A stretch of DNA of 64,000 nucleotides, from the NCBI RefSeq assembly GCF_900103955.1, contig NZ_FNIL01000001.1, positions 868,001 through 932,000 of the forward strand. Reading direction: 5' to 3'. Below the pieces are notes generated by a model that was given only the letters and a program-made list of their open reading frames with translations, was not told the origin of the DNA and did not search any database. Origin of the DNA: Alkalicoccus daliensis. GTDB lineage: Bacteria > Bacillota > Bacilli > Bacillales > Salisediminibacteriaceae. The translations under genes and the position numbers were made by a program. Below are positions 54,774-64,000 of the stretch, piece after piece. The first letter of the stretch is position 1. Each line of letters opens with the position of its first letter.

Positions 54774-57107
54774 TTACTGAGAAACTGAAGCTGCCGAAAT
54801 CATCATAGAATCCAGCTGTTTTTTCAGGGAACGAAATGTTGAATAACAAAGTTCCTGCTGAATCCTGCTTTTTTGTATATGTTTCTGGTAAGTCGGTGAC
54901 GCTGTCAATGCTTGTTTCCTTGGTTCTTCCCTTACAGTAACTAAACCATCTTCCATCTTAACAAATTCCAGCTCAAAAAACACCTCACAAATAAAAGTAA
55001 TTGTGCTTTCGCTCCATCCTTTATGTTTTGCTAAAGCAGTAAGATGCTCATTCAGGTCAAAGCGCTGCCGTTTCTGCATGAAAGCATAAAACCACTTAAA
55101 CTGATCTCTTGAAGGGAGCGCCGTAAAGAAAAATTCTTCTTCATGCTGAAATACAGCATCAATTCTTTCTATATTAATGAGTTCACTCATCACCTGTGAT
55201 ATCTGCTCCATCGTATCAGGTACATCATACAGTACTGCATAAGTAACTTCTGAAAGATCTTTTTTCACTGCTTCCGGAGCGGAAACATCTATTTTCCTCC
55301 AGCTGGACGGAAGATGCTTTACCTGTTCTTTGTTCTGAAAATAAAGTATCGTTTTTTCTTCTTCTGCCTTTTGACCATAACGTTTGTCTCCCCGGTGATC
55401 AAACAGCTGCCATTCTGAAACTTTAATATCTTCTACAATCATCTGCGGCTTTACGCTGCCATTCCATTCGTTAATCGAGAGTTTTCCGACTGCTGACAAC
55501 TTAGCAAGCGGAGAAAGCTGATGATGTTTCTCTCCCATTCTGAATGCAATAGCATCAAGCGCACGATCGTGGTTTTCATTTGTAAGCGTTAGCTTTAAAT
55601 GATCCTGATTCGCTCCTATTTTTTTGGACTGCTCTACAATTGTGTTCTCCAGCAGTACTTTTGGCGAAGGGTTTCCGATACCAAAAGGAGCCATCTGCGC
55701 TAAATCATTAATTGTTTCTACAGAAACTTCCTCTACAGACGCTGGTAAATCTACATAAAGCTTTCGCTTCCAGTCCTCATCTGTCAGGGTTTCTTCGGCA
55801 ATTTTCACCAGCCTGGATCTCATTTCATCCACATTATCCAGCGCCATTGTTAAACCTGCCGCCATTGGATGTCCACCAAAATGGGGAAGAATCTCTCTCA
55901 TCGTTGATAGGGAGCGAAACATATCAAAGCCAGCAATACTTCTGGCGGATCCTTTCGCAGTACCTTTTTCCGGATCAATACTGAGCACGATTGCCGGCCG
56001 ATAGTATTTTTCTACCAGCCTGCTGGCAACGATTCCTATTACTCCCGGATTCCAGCCTTCTTTTGCTACCACAAGAACGGAAGGAATACCCTGCTCTTCT
56101 GCAATCGCTTCTGCTTCGACTGTAATATCTTTTACTATTTTCTGACGCTCTTTGTTCAGATCATCAATCATTAATGCTATCTCTTCTGCTTCTGCAGGAT
56201 CTCTGCTGAGTAATAGTTCTACTGCAGGATCTGCACTGTCCAGCCGTCCTGCTGCATTCAAGCGGGGTCCGATCAGAAACCCGATTGTTTCTTCATCAAT
56301 ATCAGCTTGTTCTGCGCCAGCTTTATGCAGCAGCGCTTTTAATCCGGGACGAAGTACTGACTGCATGGCCCGCAGACCTTTTGCGGCAATAATTCGGTTT
56401 TCTCCAAGTAAAGGCACTAGATCCGCTATCGTTCCAACAGCAGCAAGATCATAATACTCTTTAGGTATTTCACCTAATAAGGCGTGACTCAGCTTGAAGG
56501 CTACTCCTGCACCTGCCAGTTCTTTAAACGGATAGGAGCAGTCTTCCTGCTTGGGATTGATGACAGCAAAACCATCGGGCACCTGAGGCGGCGGCTCATG
56601 ATGATCTGTGATAATTAAATCTATCCCAATCTCCTTTGCAACCTCTGCTTCATGATTTCCGGATATCCCTGTATCTACTGTCACAATTAAACTGACACCT
56701 TCATCTTTTGCATGCCTGAAAGCGGGCTCGTTTGGTCCATAGCCTTCTGTAAAACGGTTCGGCACATAAAAGCCTGCATCCGCTCCAAGTTTTCTCAATA
56801 CTGAATAAAGTAAAGACGTACTAGTAACGCCGTCAGCATCGTAATCTCCAAATATAAGTATTTTTTCCTCAGAAGCAATCGCTTCTTTAATTCTGTTTAC
56901 TGCTTTTTCCATATCCTTCATCAGGAAAGGATCATGCAGTTTACTTTCATCAAATGTGAGAAAATCATTTACTGCATCTGTGTCTGTTATGTTACGCTGC
57001 ACTAAAAAACGAGCAGCTATTTTTGTTAATCCAGTTTTTTTCTGCAGTGCTTCCACTTCTTCTTCCGGCGCTGCAGAAATAATCCAATCGGCATTCGCGT
57101 GTAGCAT
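54774..57107 (-). CDS. recJ: RecJ single-strand-specific 5'-3' exonuclease
   Basis: 777 residues from an ATG after AGGGGTG. DHH motifs are FGDYDADGVTSTSLLYS (near 83), IVTVDTGISG, IITDHHEPPP and the DHHA1 block HFGGHPMAAGLTM (near 400), followed by an OB domain and the RecJ-specific C-terminal domain seen in Firmicutes. Acts in recombinational and mismatch repair. Located directly upstream of apt. Confidence 0.96.
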   Translation of the reverse strand: MLHANADWIISAAPEEEVEALQKKTGLTKIAARFLVQRNITDTDAVNDFLTFDESKLHDPFLMKDMEKAVNRIKEAIASEEKILIFGDYDADGVTSTSLLYSVLRKLGADAGFYVPNRFTEGYGPNEPAFRHAKDEGVSLIVTVDTGISGNHEAEVAKEIGIDLIITDHHEPPPQVPDGFAVINPKQEDCSYPFKELAGAGVAFKLSHALLGEIPKEYYDLAAVGTIADLVPLLGENRIIAAKGLRAMQSVLRPGLKALLHKAGAEQADIDEETIGFLIGPRLNAAGRLDSADPAVELLLSRDPAEAEEIALMIDDLNKERQKIVKDITVEAEAIAEEQGIPSVLVVAKEGWNPGVIGIVASRLVEKYYRPAIVLSIDPEKGTAKGSARSIAGFDMFRSLSTMREILPHFGGHPMAAGLTMALDNVDEMRSRLVKIAEETLTDEDWKRKLYVDLPASVEEVSVETINDLAQMAPFGIGNPSPKVLLENTIVEQSKKIGANQDHLKLTLTNENHDRALDAIAFRMGEKHHQLSPLAKLSAVGKLSINEWNGSVKPQMIVEDIKVSEWQLFDHRGDKRYGQKAEEEKTILYFQNKEQVKHLPSSWRKIDVSAPEAVKKDLSEVTYAVLYDVPDTMEQISQVMSELINIERIDAVFQHEEEFFFTALPSRDQFKWFYAFMQKRQRFDLNEHLTALAKHKGWSESTITFICEVFFELEFVKMEDGLVTVREEPRKQALTASPTYQKHIQKSRIQQELCYSTFRSLKKQLDSMMISAASVSQ

Positions 57108-57206
57108 TGTATCACCCCTGACTTGTTCATTATACATAAGCGTAACAAAGGAAACAAACGAAATTAAGCATTGTAAATTCCACTGGATTTTTTATATATT
57201 ATTTTA

Positions 57207-57240
57207 CAAAAAAGTCCCCCCTTAATAAGGGGGGGGGCTT
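57207..57240 (-). terminator. Terminator between lapA and recJ with a run of G/C
   Basis: On the minus strand AGCCCCCCCC pairs with GGGGGGACT, followed by TTTTTT. The plus strand has nine or more consecutive G at 57229-57237. Homopolymer runs of this kind can vary in length. Confidence 0.8.
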
Positions 57241-57278
57241 CACTAACACTTCCGTTGTCCGGAATAGTTCACTTGTTA

Positions 57279-57596
57279 TTACTTTTCCATTGGGTTCGGT
57301 TTAATATCGTCATCATTCTTGGACTTATCCGGATTTTTATTATTTTTTGCAGTGCTGTGGTCATTATTCGTACGTAATTTTTTGTTTTCCCGCTGCAAAT
57401 TATGAATCTTATACATTCCAACAAGTCCTACAATCAGTCCGCCCATTAAAACTGAACCTAAAATTACCAGTACAAGCGGCCAGTCCGCTTCTCCAAATCC
57501 GAAATTCACAGTAACAGGATCCACATTAATGACAGCAAATACTGCTATCACCAGCACGATGATAAGACCTATGATTAATCCCCATTGACCTTTCAT
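57279..57596 (-). CDS. LapA-domain membrane protein (YrvD-like)
   Basis: 105 residues: two membrane helices (about 5-25 and 40-62) in the DUF1049/LapA pattern (VNFGFGEADWPLVLVILGSVLMG), then a short coiled coil and a charged Asn/Lys/Asp-rich tail. The Gram-positive role is not known. It lies upstream of recJ, as in B. subtilis, and two bases after the cation-efflux gene. Confidence 0.88.
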   Translation of the reverse strand: MKGQWGLIIGLIIVLVIAVFAVINVDPVTVNFGFGEADWPLVLVILGSVLMGGLIVGLVGMYKIHNLQRENKKLRTNNDHSTAKNNKNPDKSKNDDDIKPNPMEK

Positions 57597-57598
57597 TA

Positions 57599-58504
57599 TT
57601 ATTCCTCCTTCTCAGAAAATGGATTTATGTGTACTCGCACATCGCGGACGTATCCGTACTTCATTAATTCAGCCTTTACTTTTTTGCCGATTGCATGTCC
57701 TTCTTCTACAGTGATATAAGGATGCACGGATATTTTGATATCTACTATTACGTAATGTCCGTGTTCCCGCGCCAGAAGTTCATCTACAGACAAAACATCC
57801 GGTACACGGTGTGCGGCCTCCATCATCCATTTGCTGTCTTCTTCATGAAGTACATGATCGATAGTCTGATGAATCGCTTCTGCTCCCAATTTCCAGCCCA
57901 TTCTTATTATGAATGCAGCAACGATAACACTGGCAATCGGGTCAAATATAGCGGCTTGATTGAAGCCGAGCGCTCCCCCTGCAATCGCCGCTCCTACTCC
58001 AGCTAAAACGGCTATAGAAGAAAATACATCAGAACGATGATGCCATGCATCTGCGATCAAAGCATCACTTTTATATTTTTTACCCAATTTAAACTTGTAT
58101 TGAAACATTAATTCTTTTAAGAGAATAGAAAACATTGCTGCATATACCGCCCATATACCTGGAATAGACTCCGGAGAAAACATCGCGGTAAAAGAATTCA
58201 CTGCCACCTCAATGCCTACAATGATTAATAAAACAGAAACAATGATTGCTGTCACAGTTTCTGCCTTCCCGTGTCCATATGGATGGTCTTCATCTGGCGG
58301 CTGCTGGGCAGCTCGCACTCCTATTAAGACAGCAATAGAACTTACTACATCTGAAGCTGAATGAAGAGCATCGGCAACAAGTGCACGACTGTCAGCCGCT
58401 AACCCTACGATTCCTTTTACAATAGCAAGAAGGGCATTTCCCAATATGCCAATCCATGCGCCGAATTGAACTTTTTTGTAACGATCTGCATTTATTTCCG
58501 TCAT
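57599..58504 (-). CDS. Cation diffusion facilitator family transporter
   Basis: 301 residues. Six membrane helices, with paired metal sites in DALHSASDVVS (near 46) and DAWHHRSDVFSS (near 150), then a cytoplasmic ferredoxin-like domain (DVLSVDELLAREHGHYVIVDI). HxxxD in helix V and DxxxD-like sites indicate Zn/Mn/Fe efflux; the metal is not predictable. Start ATG at 58504 after AAAGGCG. It may be co-transcribed with lapA. Confidence 0.92.
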   Translation of the reverse strand: MTEINADRYKKVQFGAWIGILGNALLAIVKGIVGLAADSRALVADALHSASDVVSSIAVLIGVRAAQQPPDEDHPYGHGKAETVTAIIVSVLLIIVGIEVAVNSFTAMFSPESIPGIWAVYAAMFSILLKELMFQYKFKLGKKYKSDALIADAWHHRSDVFSSIAVLAGVGAAIAGGALGFNQAAIFDPIASVIVAAFIIRMGWKLGAEAIHQTIDHVLHEEDSKWMMEAAHRVPDVLSVDELLAREHGHYVIVDIKISVHPYITVEEGHAIGKKVKAELMKYGYVRDVRVHINPFSEKEE

Positions 58505-58572
58505 AAAGACACGCCTTTCTGCCCACTCTTCTTTAACCATATCATGAATGCTGTAAAACTGCAGGTATAAAT

Positions 58573-58606
58573 AAGCACCCTGCTTATTTACCGCAGGGTG
58601 CTTATC
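58573..58606 (-). terminator. Hairpin between the cation-efflux and secF genes
   Basis: AAGCACCCTGC and GCAGGGTGCTT form a perfect 11-bp stem with a 9-base loop. Lying between the secF stop and the start of the cation-efflux gene, it probably ends the secDF transcript. The T run is weak. Confidence 0.65.
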
Positions 58607-58736
58607 AGGCTGTCGAAAAAATTATTATCAGTGATATTTTTCCGCTTATCTATTCGAAATATACTTTCTTAAATAGATTCACCATTCATATTACGTATAT
58701 TTGCTGCATTTTATAATTAAGCCAAGGCGCTGTAAC

Positions 58737-59684
58737 TTAAACGTTTCCTGCCTGTTCTGCTTCTTCTTCTCTGAGTAAAGCTTTCTGCTGCTGTTTTTTT
58801 ATCTGCTTCGTTTTAAGAATCGCCCAGATCTGAGCCGCAATAAACAAGGAAGAATACGTACCCGCAACAAGACCTATAACCAGCGCGAAAGAAAACACTC
58901 TTAGACCTTCCCCGCCAAAAACTAGCAGTGCACCAGCAGCAAACACCACTGTTAACACAGTATTAATGGAACGGGCCAATGTCTGCACCAGACTTTTATT
59001 TACAACTCTCGAAACGTCTTCGAATGACTCCACTTTCTTTTCCAGACCCATATTTTCTCTGATCCTGTCAAAGGTAACGATCGTATCATTTATTGAATAA
59101 CCGATGATGGTAAGAACTGCGGCGATGAAAGGAATATTTACTTCCATCTGCAATATACTGAAAATGGTCAGTATAAATAAAGCATCATGAAACAAAGCAA
59201 TAATTGCAGAGATACCGTAAAGAAATTCAAAACGGACCGTGACATAGATAATAATCCCAACCGCAGCAATTAACACAGAAATGATAGCATTTCTCGCTAA
59301 TTCTTCCCCTACAATCGGGGTGATCGTACTTATGTTAGGCGTTGTACCATATAATTCATCAAAATGCGCCTGAATTTCCAGGGATTCCTCCTGGGTAATA
59401 CCTCCGATAAAGGAAGCCCGCGCAATGTCATTGTTATCACCGGCAAGCACTACCTCATCGGGTTCGTAGCCGATTTCCATAAATTCATCTTCAATTTCTG
59501 CAGCAGTTACTTCCTCTTCTGCAAGTACTTCCACAGTGGTACCACTTTCAAAATCGATTCCCAAATTTAAACCGACAGTAGAAAGCAAAGCCACTCCGAT
59601 AAGAAGGAAAAGCAGTGAAAAGCCGAAGAACGCTTTGCGGTACTTCATGAAATCCAGCTTGGAAGACTTATGATCAAAGTTCAT
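58737..59684 (-). CDS. secF: SecF protein-export subunit (separate from SecD)
   Basis: Proton-driven assistant of the Sec translocase. 315 residues, six predicted helices, one large extracytoplasmic loop. Conserved: GLNLGIDFESGTTVEV near residue 45, GYSINDTIVTFDRIREN near 195, and VVFAAGALLVFGG. The ATG at 59684 is at better distance from AAGGAG than the GTG three codons upstream. B. subtilis carries a fused SecDF; here the halves are separate and overlap by 11 bases. Confidence 0.95.
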   Translation of the reverse strand: MNFDHKSSKLDFMKYRKAFFGFSLLFLLIGVALLSTVGLNLGIDFESGTTVEVLAEEEVTAAEIEDEFMEIGYEPDEVVLAGDNNDIARASFIGGITQEESLEIQAHFDELYGTTPNISTITPIVGEELARNAIISVLIAAVGIIIYVTVRFEFLYGISAIIALFHDALFILTIFSILQMEVNIPFIAAVLTIIGYSINDTIVTFDRIRENMGLEKKVESFEDVSRVVNKSLVQTLARSINTVLTVVFAAGALLVFGGEGLRVFSFALVIGLVAGTYSSLFIAAQIWAILKTKQIKKQQQKALLREEEAEQAGNV

Positions 59685-60999
59685 TAATTTCACGCTCCTT
59701 TACACCGAACAGTCGAGGCTTTCTATTCAGTGCACGGCTGTTCACCCATAACCCTAAAATCAGCCGGGATCCAAAAACTGCGGTAATAAAGCTGGTTAAA
59801 ATACTTACAATAAGCATAACCGCAAAACCCTGCACAGCACTCGTACCAAAATAAAAGAGAACTGAAGCTGCGAGTATTGTTGTGATGTTGGCATCGAGTA
59901 TTGTAGATAACGAACGTTTGCTTCCTGCTTTAAAAGCACTCATTACTGATCTGCCGCTCCGCAGTTCATCTTTGATTCTTTCGAAAGTAATAATATTCGC
60001 ATCCACTGCCATTCCGACACCCAGAATTAAAGCTGCAATACCAGGAAGAGTCAGGACAGCATTCAGCCAATTGAATACTACAAGCACAAGGTAGATATAA
60101 GCAGAAAGCGTAATAACAGCTACAGCTCCCATAAATCTGTAATACACAAGCATATAGGCAAAGATTAGTGCGATGCCAATGAAACCTGCATTGACCGCCA
60201 TATCCATTGATCTTTCACCTAATTGTGCTCCCACGGAATTCAAAGAAAGCTCTTCTAATTCCACCGGCAGTGCGCCTGCATTTAATATACCTGCCAGATC
60301 CTGAGCAGATTCTGTAGTGAAGTCCCCAGAAATCATTACATCACGAGAGGGAATCGTTTCGTTTACTGTCGGTGCAGAAACTATTTTTGAATCCTCTCTC
60401 TGTATTTCTTCTTCGTAGGAGTCTCCTTCCTCATAATCCAGCCAGATTACAAGCCGGTTATCTGGAAAAGGACGCTGGGAAATCTCTGCAGTTATTTCAC
60501 GAAATAAATCAGCATCATCCACCGTAACTGAAACGATTGGTTCATTTGTCTGTTCACGGAAATTCTGACGTGCTCCTCCTTCTACCAGGTCAGAGCCATC
60601 CATCATTAAAACATCATTTGTGTCCCGGAATTCAAGCCTTGCCTGTGTCGACAGGAGTTCTCTTGCCTGTTCCTGATCATCCACCCCGGCAAGCTGCACC
60701 CGGATTCGGTCCTCACCCTCAATATTAATGCTGGGCTCTGATACCCCCAGCACGTCTATACGAGCATTCAGCGCACTTACAGTATCCGTAAGTAATTCTC
60801 TGTTAATCTCAGTGCCTTCTTCATCATCGAGGGGCTGAACTTCATACAGCACCTCAAATCCACCTTGCAGATCCAGTCCGAGACTGATATCTTCCACGTG
60901 ATCCGTCACATTGGAAGCGATCAGAGCACCGAGAGCAATAATAATTGCAAAAAATACGGCGATCAGACTTTTCCGGACCCCTTTTCTTCTTTTAACCAA
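59674..60999 (-). CDS. secD: SecD protein-export subunit
   Basis: 441 residues: N-terminal helix, the long P1 extracytoplasmic domain beginning with GLDLQGGFEVLYEV, and five C-terminal helices with GVGMAVDANIITFERIKDEL (functional Asp) and FGTSAVQGFAV. A TTG start at 60999 lies eight bases after AAGGAGG. The upstream ATG sits before that site. Confidence 0.95.
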   Translation of the reverse strand: MVKRRKGVRKSLIAVFFAIIIALGALIASNVTDHVEDISLGLDLQGGFEVLYEVQPLDDEEGTEINRELLTDTVSALNARIDVLGVSEPSINIEGEDRIRVQLAGVDDQEQARELLSTQARLEFRDTNDVLMMDGSDLVEGGARQNFREQTNEPIVSVTVDDADLFREITAEISQRPFPDNRLVIWLDYEEGDSYEEEIQREDSKIVSAPTVNETIPSRDVMISGDFTTESAQDLAGILNAGALPVELEELSLNSVGAQLGERSMDMAVNAGFIGIALIFAYMLVYYRFMGAVAVITLSAYIYLVLVVFNWLNAVLTLPGIAALILGVGMAVDANIITFERIKDELRSGRSVMSAFKAGSKRSLSTILDANITTILAASVLFYFGTSAVQGFAVMLIVSILTSFITAVFGSRLILGLWVNSRALNRKPRLFGVKEREINEL

Positions 61000-61407
61000 T
61001 ACAAGCTCCTCCTTCATTCGCAGCTCTATGCTTATGTAAACACAGGAGAAGGATGCTGAAGCCGCCTCCAGACATCCTCTCAGAATTTATGCAATAGAAT
61101 CAATTTCATACGTCACATCAATAAAATTATTTCTGAACAATGAAAAGGATCTGCATTTCATCCGGACGTTTCCCGCAGTACCCGTATTTAAATCCATACC
61201 AAAAGGGCTGAACAGACTTTCTGACTAAGCTGATACTGAGGGATCGGCCGGCTAATATTTGATAAAAAATAGTGATTTTTTATATAATGTCCGTTGAATT
61301 TTTCGGAAACTGCTTTATGAAATTGGTTCAGTATATAAAACCAATAGACTTATTATAGTCCTGTTAAAAAACCTATGTCAATCACGCACAGGTTTTCAAG
61401 TTTAAGT
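61000..61407. other. Intergenic region between comN and secD
   Basis: 408 bases. An imperfect hairpin (GAGAAGGATG with CATCCTCTC, 61042-61080) lies about 40 bases upstream of secD and could be a leader structure or the end of the upstream transcript. The rest shows no gene, clear repeat or known riboswitch. Confidence 0.4.
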
Positions 61408-61701
61408 TCACAAATCTTTCAAAGAAAACGATCCTTTTGAGGAAAACCAATCATCACTGCGGTAAGCACTGACCGTTAACTGCGTCATGTAATCATTTGC
61501 TGAAACAGCGAATAGTTCCGCAACTACCCAGTGAAGCCGAAGATTCGATGGGATATCTTTCTTGCGCCGCATTTTTTCAATAAATGTATTCCATACATCT
61601 TCTTCCGTCACTTGATCATGCCCGTAAATAACCCATTCTTCTGCTTTGCTTGTAATTACAGGAGCTAATTTCCCCCGCCACGCCTCCCATTGATTTTCCA
61701 A
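61408..61701 (-). CDS. comN: ComN-like post-transcriptional regulator (YrzD)
   Basis: 97-residue cytoplasmic protein matching the small ComN/YrzD family (B. subtilis protein 98 residues), which affects comE mRNA localisation and translation. Conserved pieces: VTEEDVWNTFIEKMRRKK, LHWVVAELFAVSANDYMTQL and AYRSDDWF. The start is a TTG at 61701, eight bases after AGGAGG. The frame stays open upstream to 61884, but that part is repeat-derived sequence and should not be counted as protein. Confidence 0.88.
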   Translation of the reverse strand: MENQWEAWRGKLAPVITSKAEEWVIYGHDQVTEEDVWNTFIEKMRRKKDIPSNLRLHWVVAELFAVSANDYMTQLTVSAYRSDDWFSSKGSFSLKDL

Positions 61702-61789
61702 ACTGACCGCCTCCTCTTGATGTTTTGTCTTAAAATTCTTTTTAGTTACGCTGCCTGAAAAAGTAAACGGTTCATCTAAAAAAGTAATA

Positions 61790-61891
61790 ATGCTGGTGCG
61801 GTTTCTCCTTCGTTGCACAACAGTATTTCTTTTCATCTTGCATAGTGAAAAAATATTGCATAAATATCTCTGTTTATATTCCATGTTGACA
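61790..61891 (-). repeat. Repeat family R1, degenerate partial copy upstream of comN
   Basis: CTCCTTCGTTxCACAxCAGTAT, then a GCA-rich segment, ATATTGCATxAxTxTCTCTGTTxA, and a trailing TGTTGACA. This matches the inner end of the R1 copy at 34.6 kb plus the adjoining R2-type terminus. The copy is eroded and lies 90 bases upstream of the comN start. Confidence 0.65.
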
Positions 61892-61946
61892 GGAAGAGAC
61901 TTCGCTTTAACTTAAGAGGCAAAGAATAATCAGCCGCAGGTGTACC

Positions 61947-62759
61947 TTAAGGCTGCTTTAAGCTTAATACATACGCTGCAAAAGTACCAGCCGCAAATGT
62001 ACCTAAACTGGCGAAGACATTTCCTTCACCAAAGCCTGGAAAAATAGTAAAAACTGCTCCGCCTATCAGACCAATAATTATGGCGTACACATTCACAGGG
62101 TGATGCTTGAAATAATATCGTATTGCCTTACTGCTGATAATAAACCCTAAAATTACACCTGACCCGACAATGGCTATCACTGCAAAGTTCGGATTTGAAA
62201 AAGATAACGCATTCGTAGCAGAGGCATAGACCCCAAACAGTAAAAGTACAAATGCCCCGCTTACTCCAGGCAGAAGCATTGCCATACTGGCGATCCATCC
62301 TGCCACAAAGAATAAAATCGCATTTGCGGAAGTTACTTCCATTACTGCCTGTCCTGCTTCCGGATCTGCCGTACCGCCTATATAAAGTGCAACCAAAGCT
62401 GCAATCAGCATATACAGATAATGTCTGGAATTGAAAGCTGAGGTAACATAAGACTGTTTTATCAACAGAGGCAGTACTCCTATTAATAAACCTGTGAATA
62501 AAAAGTTTGTTTCCTGGCCATATCTTTCCAGGATTAGTCCTATCAGATTCGCAAGCGCAATAATTGCAGTTCCCATTCCGATACCAAGAGGAATTAAAAA
62601 TCCGAGATGCTGCTTCCAGTCTTTACTGAAAAACCCGCTGATTGCGCGGATAAAATCTTCATAAATGCCTAAAATAAGCGCCATGGTTCCACCGCTTACC
62701 CCCGGGATAATATCGCAGATACCCATTAAAAAGCCGCGGTACAAATTTCTCCAATGCAC
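61947..62759 (-). CDS. DUF368 family polyprenyl-phosphate transporter (PopT-like)
   Basis: 270 residues, about eight helices in two inverted halves, each with a PGVSG motif (DIIPGVSGGTMALI near residue 17 and LLPGVSGAFVLLLF near 163). DUF368 proteins have been shown to return undecaprenyl phosphate across the membrane and matter most at alkaline pH. GTG start after AAGGGAG. It lies between comN and yajC, where B. subtilis has other genes. Confidence 0.92.
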   Translation of the reverse strand: MHWRNLYRGFLMGICDIIPGVSGGTMALILGIYEDFIRAISGFFSKDWKQHLGFLIPLGIGMGTAIIALANLIGLILERYGQETNFLFTGLLIGVLPLLIKQSYVTSAFNSRHYLYMLIAALVALYIGGTADPEAGQAVMEVTSANAILFFVAGWIASMAMLLPGVSGAFVLLLFGVYASATNALSFSNPNFAVIAIVGSGVILGFIISSKAIRYYFKHHPVNVYAIIIGLIGGAVFTIFPGFGEGNVFASLGTFAAGTFAAYVLSLKQP

Positions 62760-62850
62760 GGTACAGATCTCCCTTTATGTAAAATTCTGTATACTTATTC
62801 TAAAAAAGGGGAGTCTATCAGGTTTCTCCCTTTAGACACCCCATTGATAA

Positions 62851-63114
62851 TCAGTCCTGATTCGTTACTTCACGAATCGCCTGACGATCAAATGTTAACT
62901 TATTACTTCCATCAACATCTACTACTACACGATTTTCATCAATTGCATCAATCGTGCCGTGCAGTCCGCCGATTGTAATAATTCTGTCTCCCTTTTGCAG
63001 GGAAGCATGCATTTGCTGAACTTTTTTCTGGCGCTTCTGCTGAGGACGAATCAACAGAAAATAGAAAATAGCAAACATTAAAATAAGTGGAATTAACGCT
63101 CCTAAAACGTCCAA
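62851..63114 (-). CDS. yajC: YajC preprotein translocase subunit
   Basis: 87 residues: one N-terminal membrane helix (LIPLILMFAIFYFLLIRPQQ) and a small cytoplasmic beta domain with GDRIITIGGLHGTI. Associates with SecDF. TTG start eight bases after AAGGGAG; the upstream GTG is too close. Located between tgt and the secDF region, the usual tgt-yajC-secDF order with extra genes in between. Confidence 0.94.
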   Translation of the reverse strand: MDVLGALIPLILMFAIFYFLLIRPQQKRQKKVQQMHASLQKGDRIITIGGLHGTIDAIDENRVVVDVDGSNKLTFDRQAIREVTNQD

Positions 63115-63233
63115 TCTATTCACTCCCTTCTAACTAAACAAGTGAAACTTCCGTTCCAGCTTGAACTGTAAGGACAATCTCCCAAATTCTATTGTAGACA
63201 AACTTATGCTATAAAATCAATAAAATTTCCTAA

Positions 63234-64000
<767 letters not shown>

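Overview
The window looks like chromosomal DNA of a low-GC Gram-positive bacterium of the Bacillaceae. Two blocks follow the Bacillus subtilis gene order closely: comEB-comEA-yqeM-rsfS-yqeK-nadD-yqeI-aroE-yqeH-yqeG, and greA-udk-trmR-mltG-yrzB-ruvX-ireB-alaS-recD2-TPR-mnmA-iscS-cymR-rarA-6S RNA-aspS-hisS-dtd-relA-apt-recJ-lapA-secDF-comN-yajC-tgt. A complete seven-gene Mrp Na+/H+ antiporter operon, acidic extracytoplasmic proteins and a DUF368 polyprenyl-phosphate transporter suggest a salt- and alkali-adapted member. This lifestyle is inferred. Many genes start with TTG preceded by a strong Shine-Dalgarno sequence.

Layout. 1-6.0 kb (minus strand): end of the comE locus and the yqe ribosome-assembly/NAD/shikimate operon. 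6.3-12.1 kb (plus): mrpABCDEFG with a strong terminator. 12.1-35.4 kb: accessory-like stretch of single or short gene units (psd, a DHH-CBS-tRNA nucleotidyltransferase fusion, deoD, lplA, two aldo/keto reductases, dapF, a HesB-like gene, a metal-binding lipoprotein, an S9 peptidase, an HPr-like protein, a CoA pyrophosphatase, mtnN, yrrS, greA-udk-trmR-mltG). Several families of short, apparently mobile intergenic repeats separate them. 35.4-64 kb (minus, apart from rarA): tRNA charging and modification, sulfur/cysteine control, stringent response, recombination, and Sec translocation, with T-box leaders before alaS and hisS and a 6S RNA between aspS and rarA. Degenerate repeat traces recur near 61.8 kb.

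The most interesting locus is at 23324-23608. It encodes a 94-residue HesB/IscA-like protein whose reading frame is interrupted by one in-frame TGA, exactly where the family has its metal-binding cysteine. The frame then continues intact to a C-terminal Gly-rich/Cys-Cys tail. A GC-rich hairpin with a GG-containing loop starts 20 nt after the TGA, and the gene has its own promoter and terminator. This is the signature of a selenocysteine-containing HesB-like protein, which would be unusual in this lineage.

The second theme is a set of non-autonomous mobile elements whose insertion history can be read directly. A 162-bp element with ISL3-like ends and an 8-bp target duplication sits inside a larger element that has 25-bp inverted ends and a 10-bp target duplication. 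A third family has inserted between deoD and its terminator with a 9-bp duplication.
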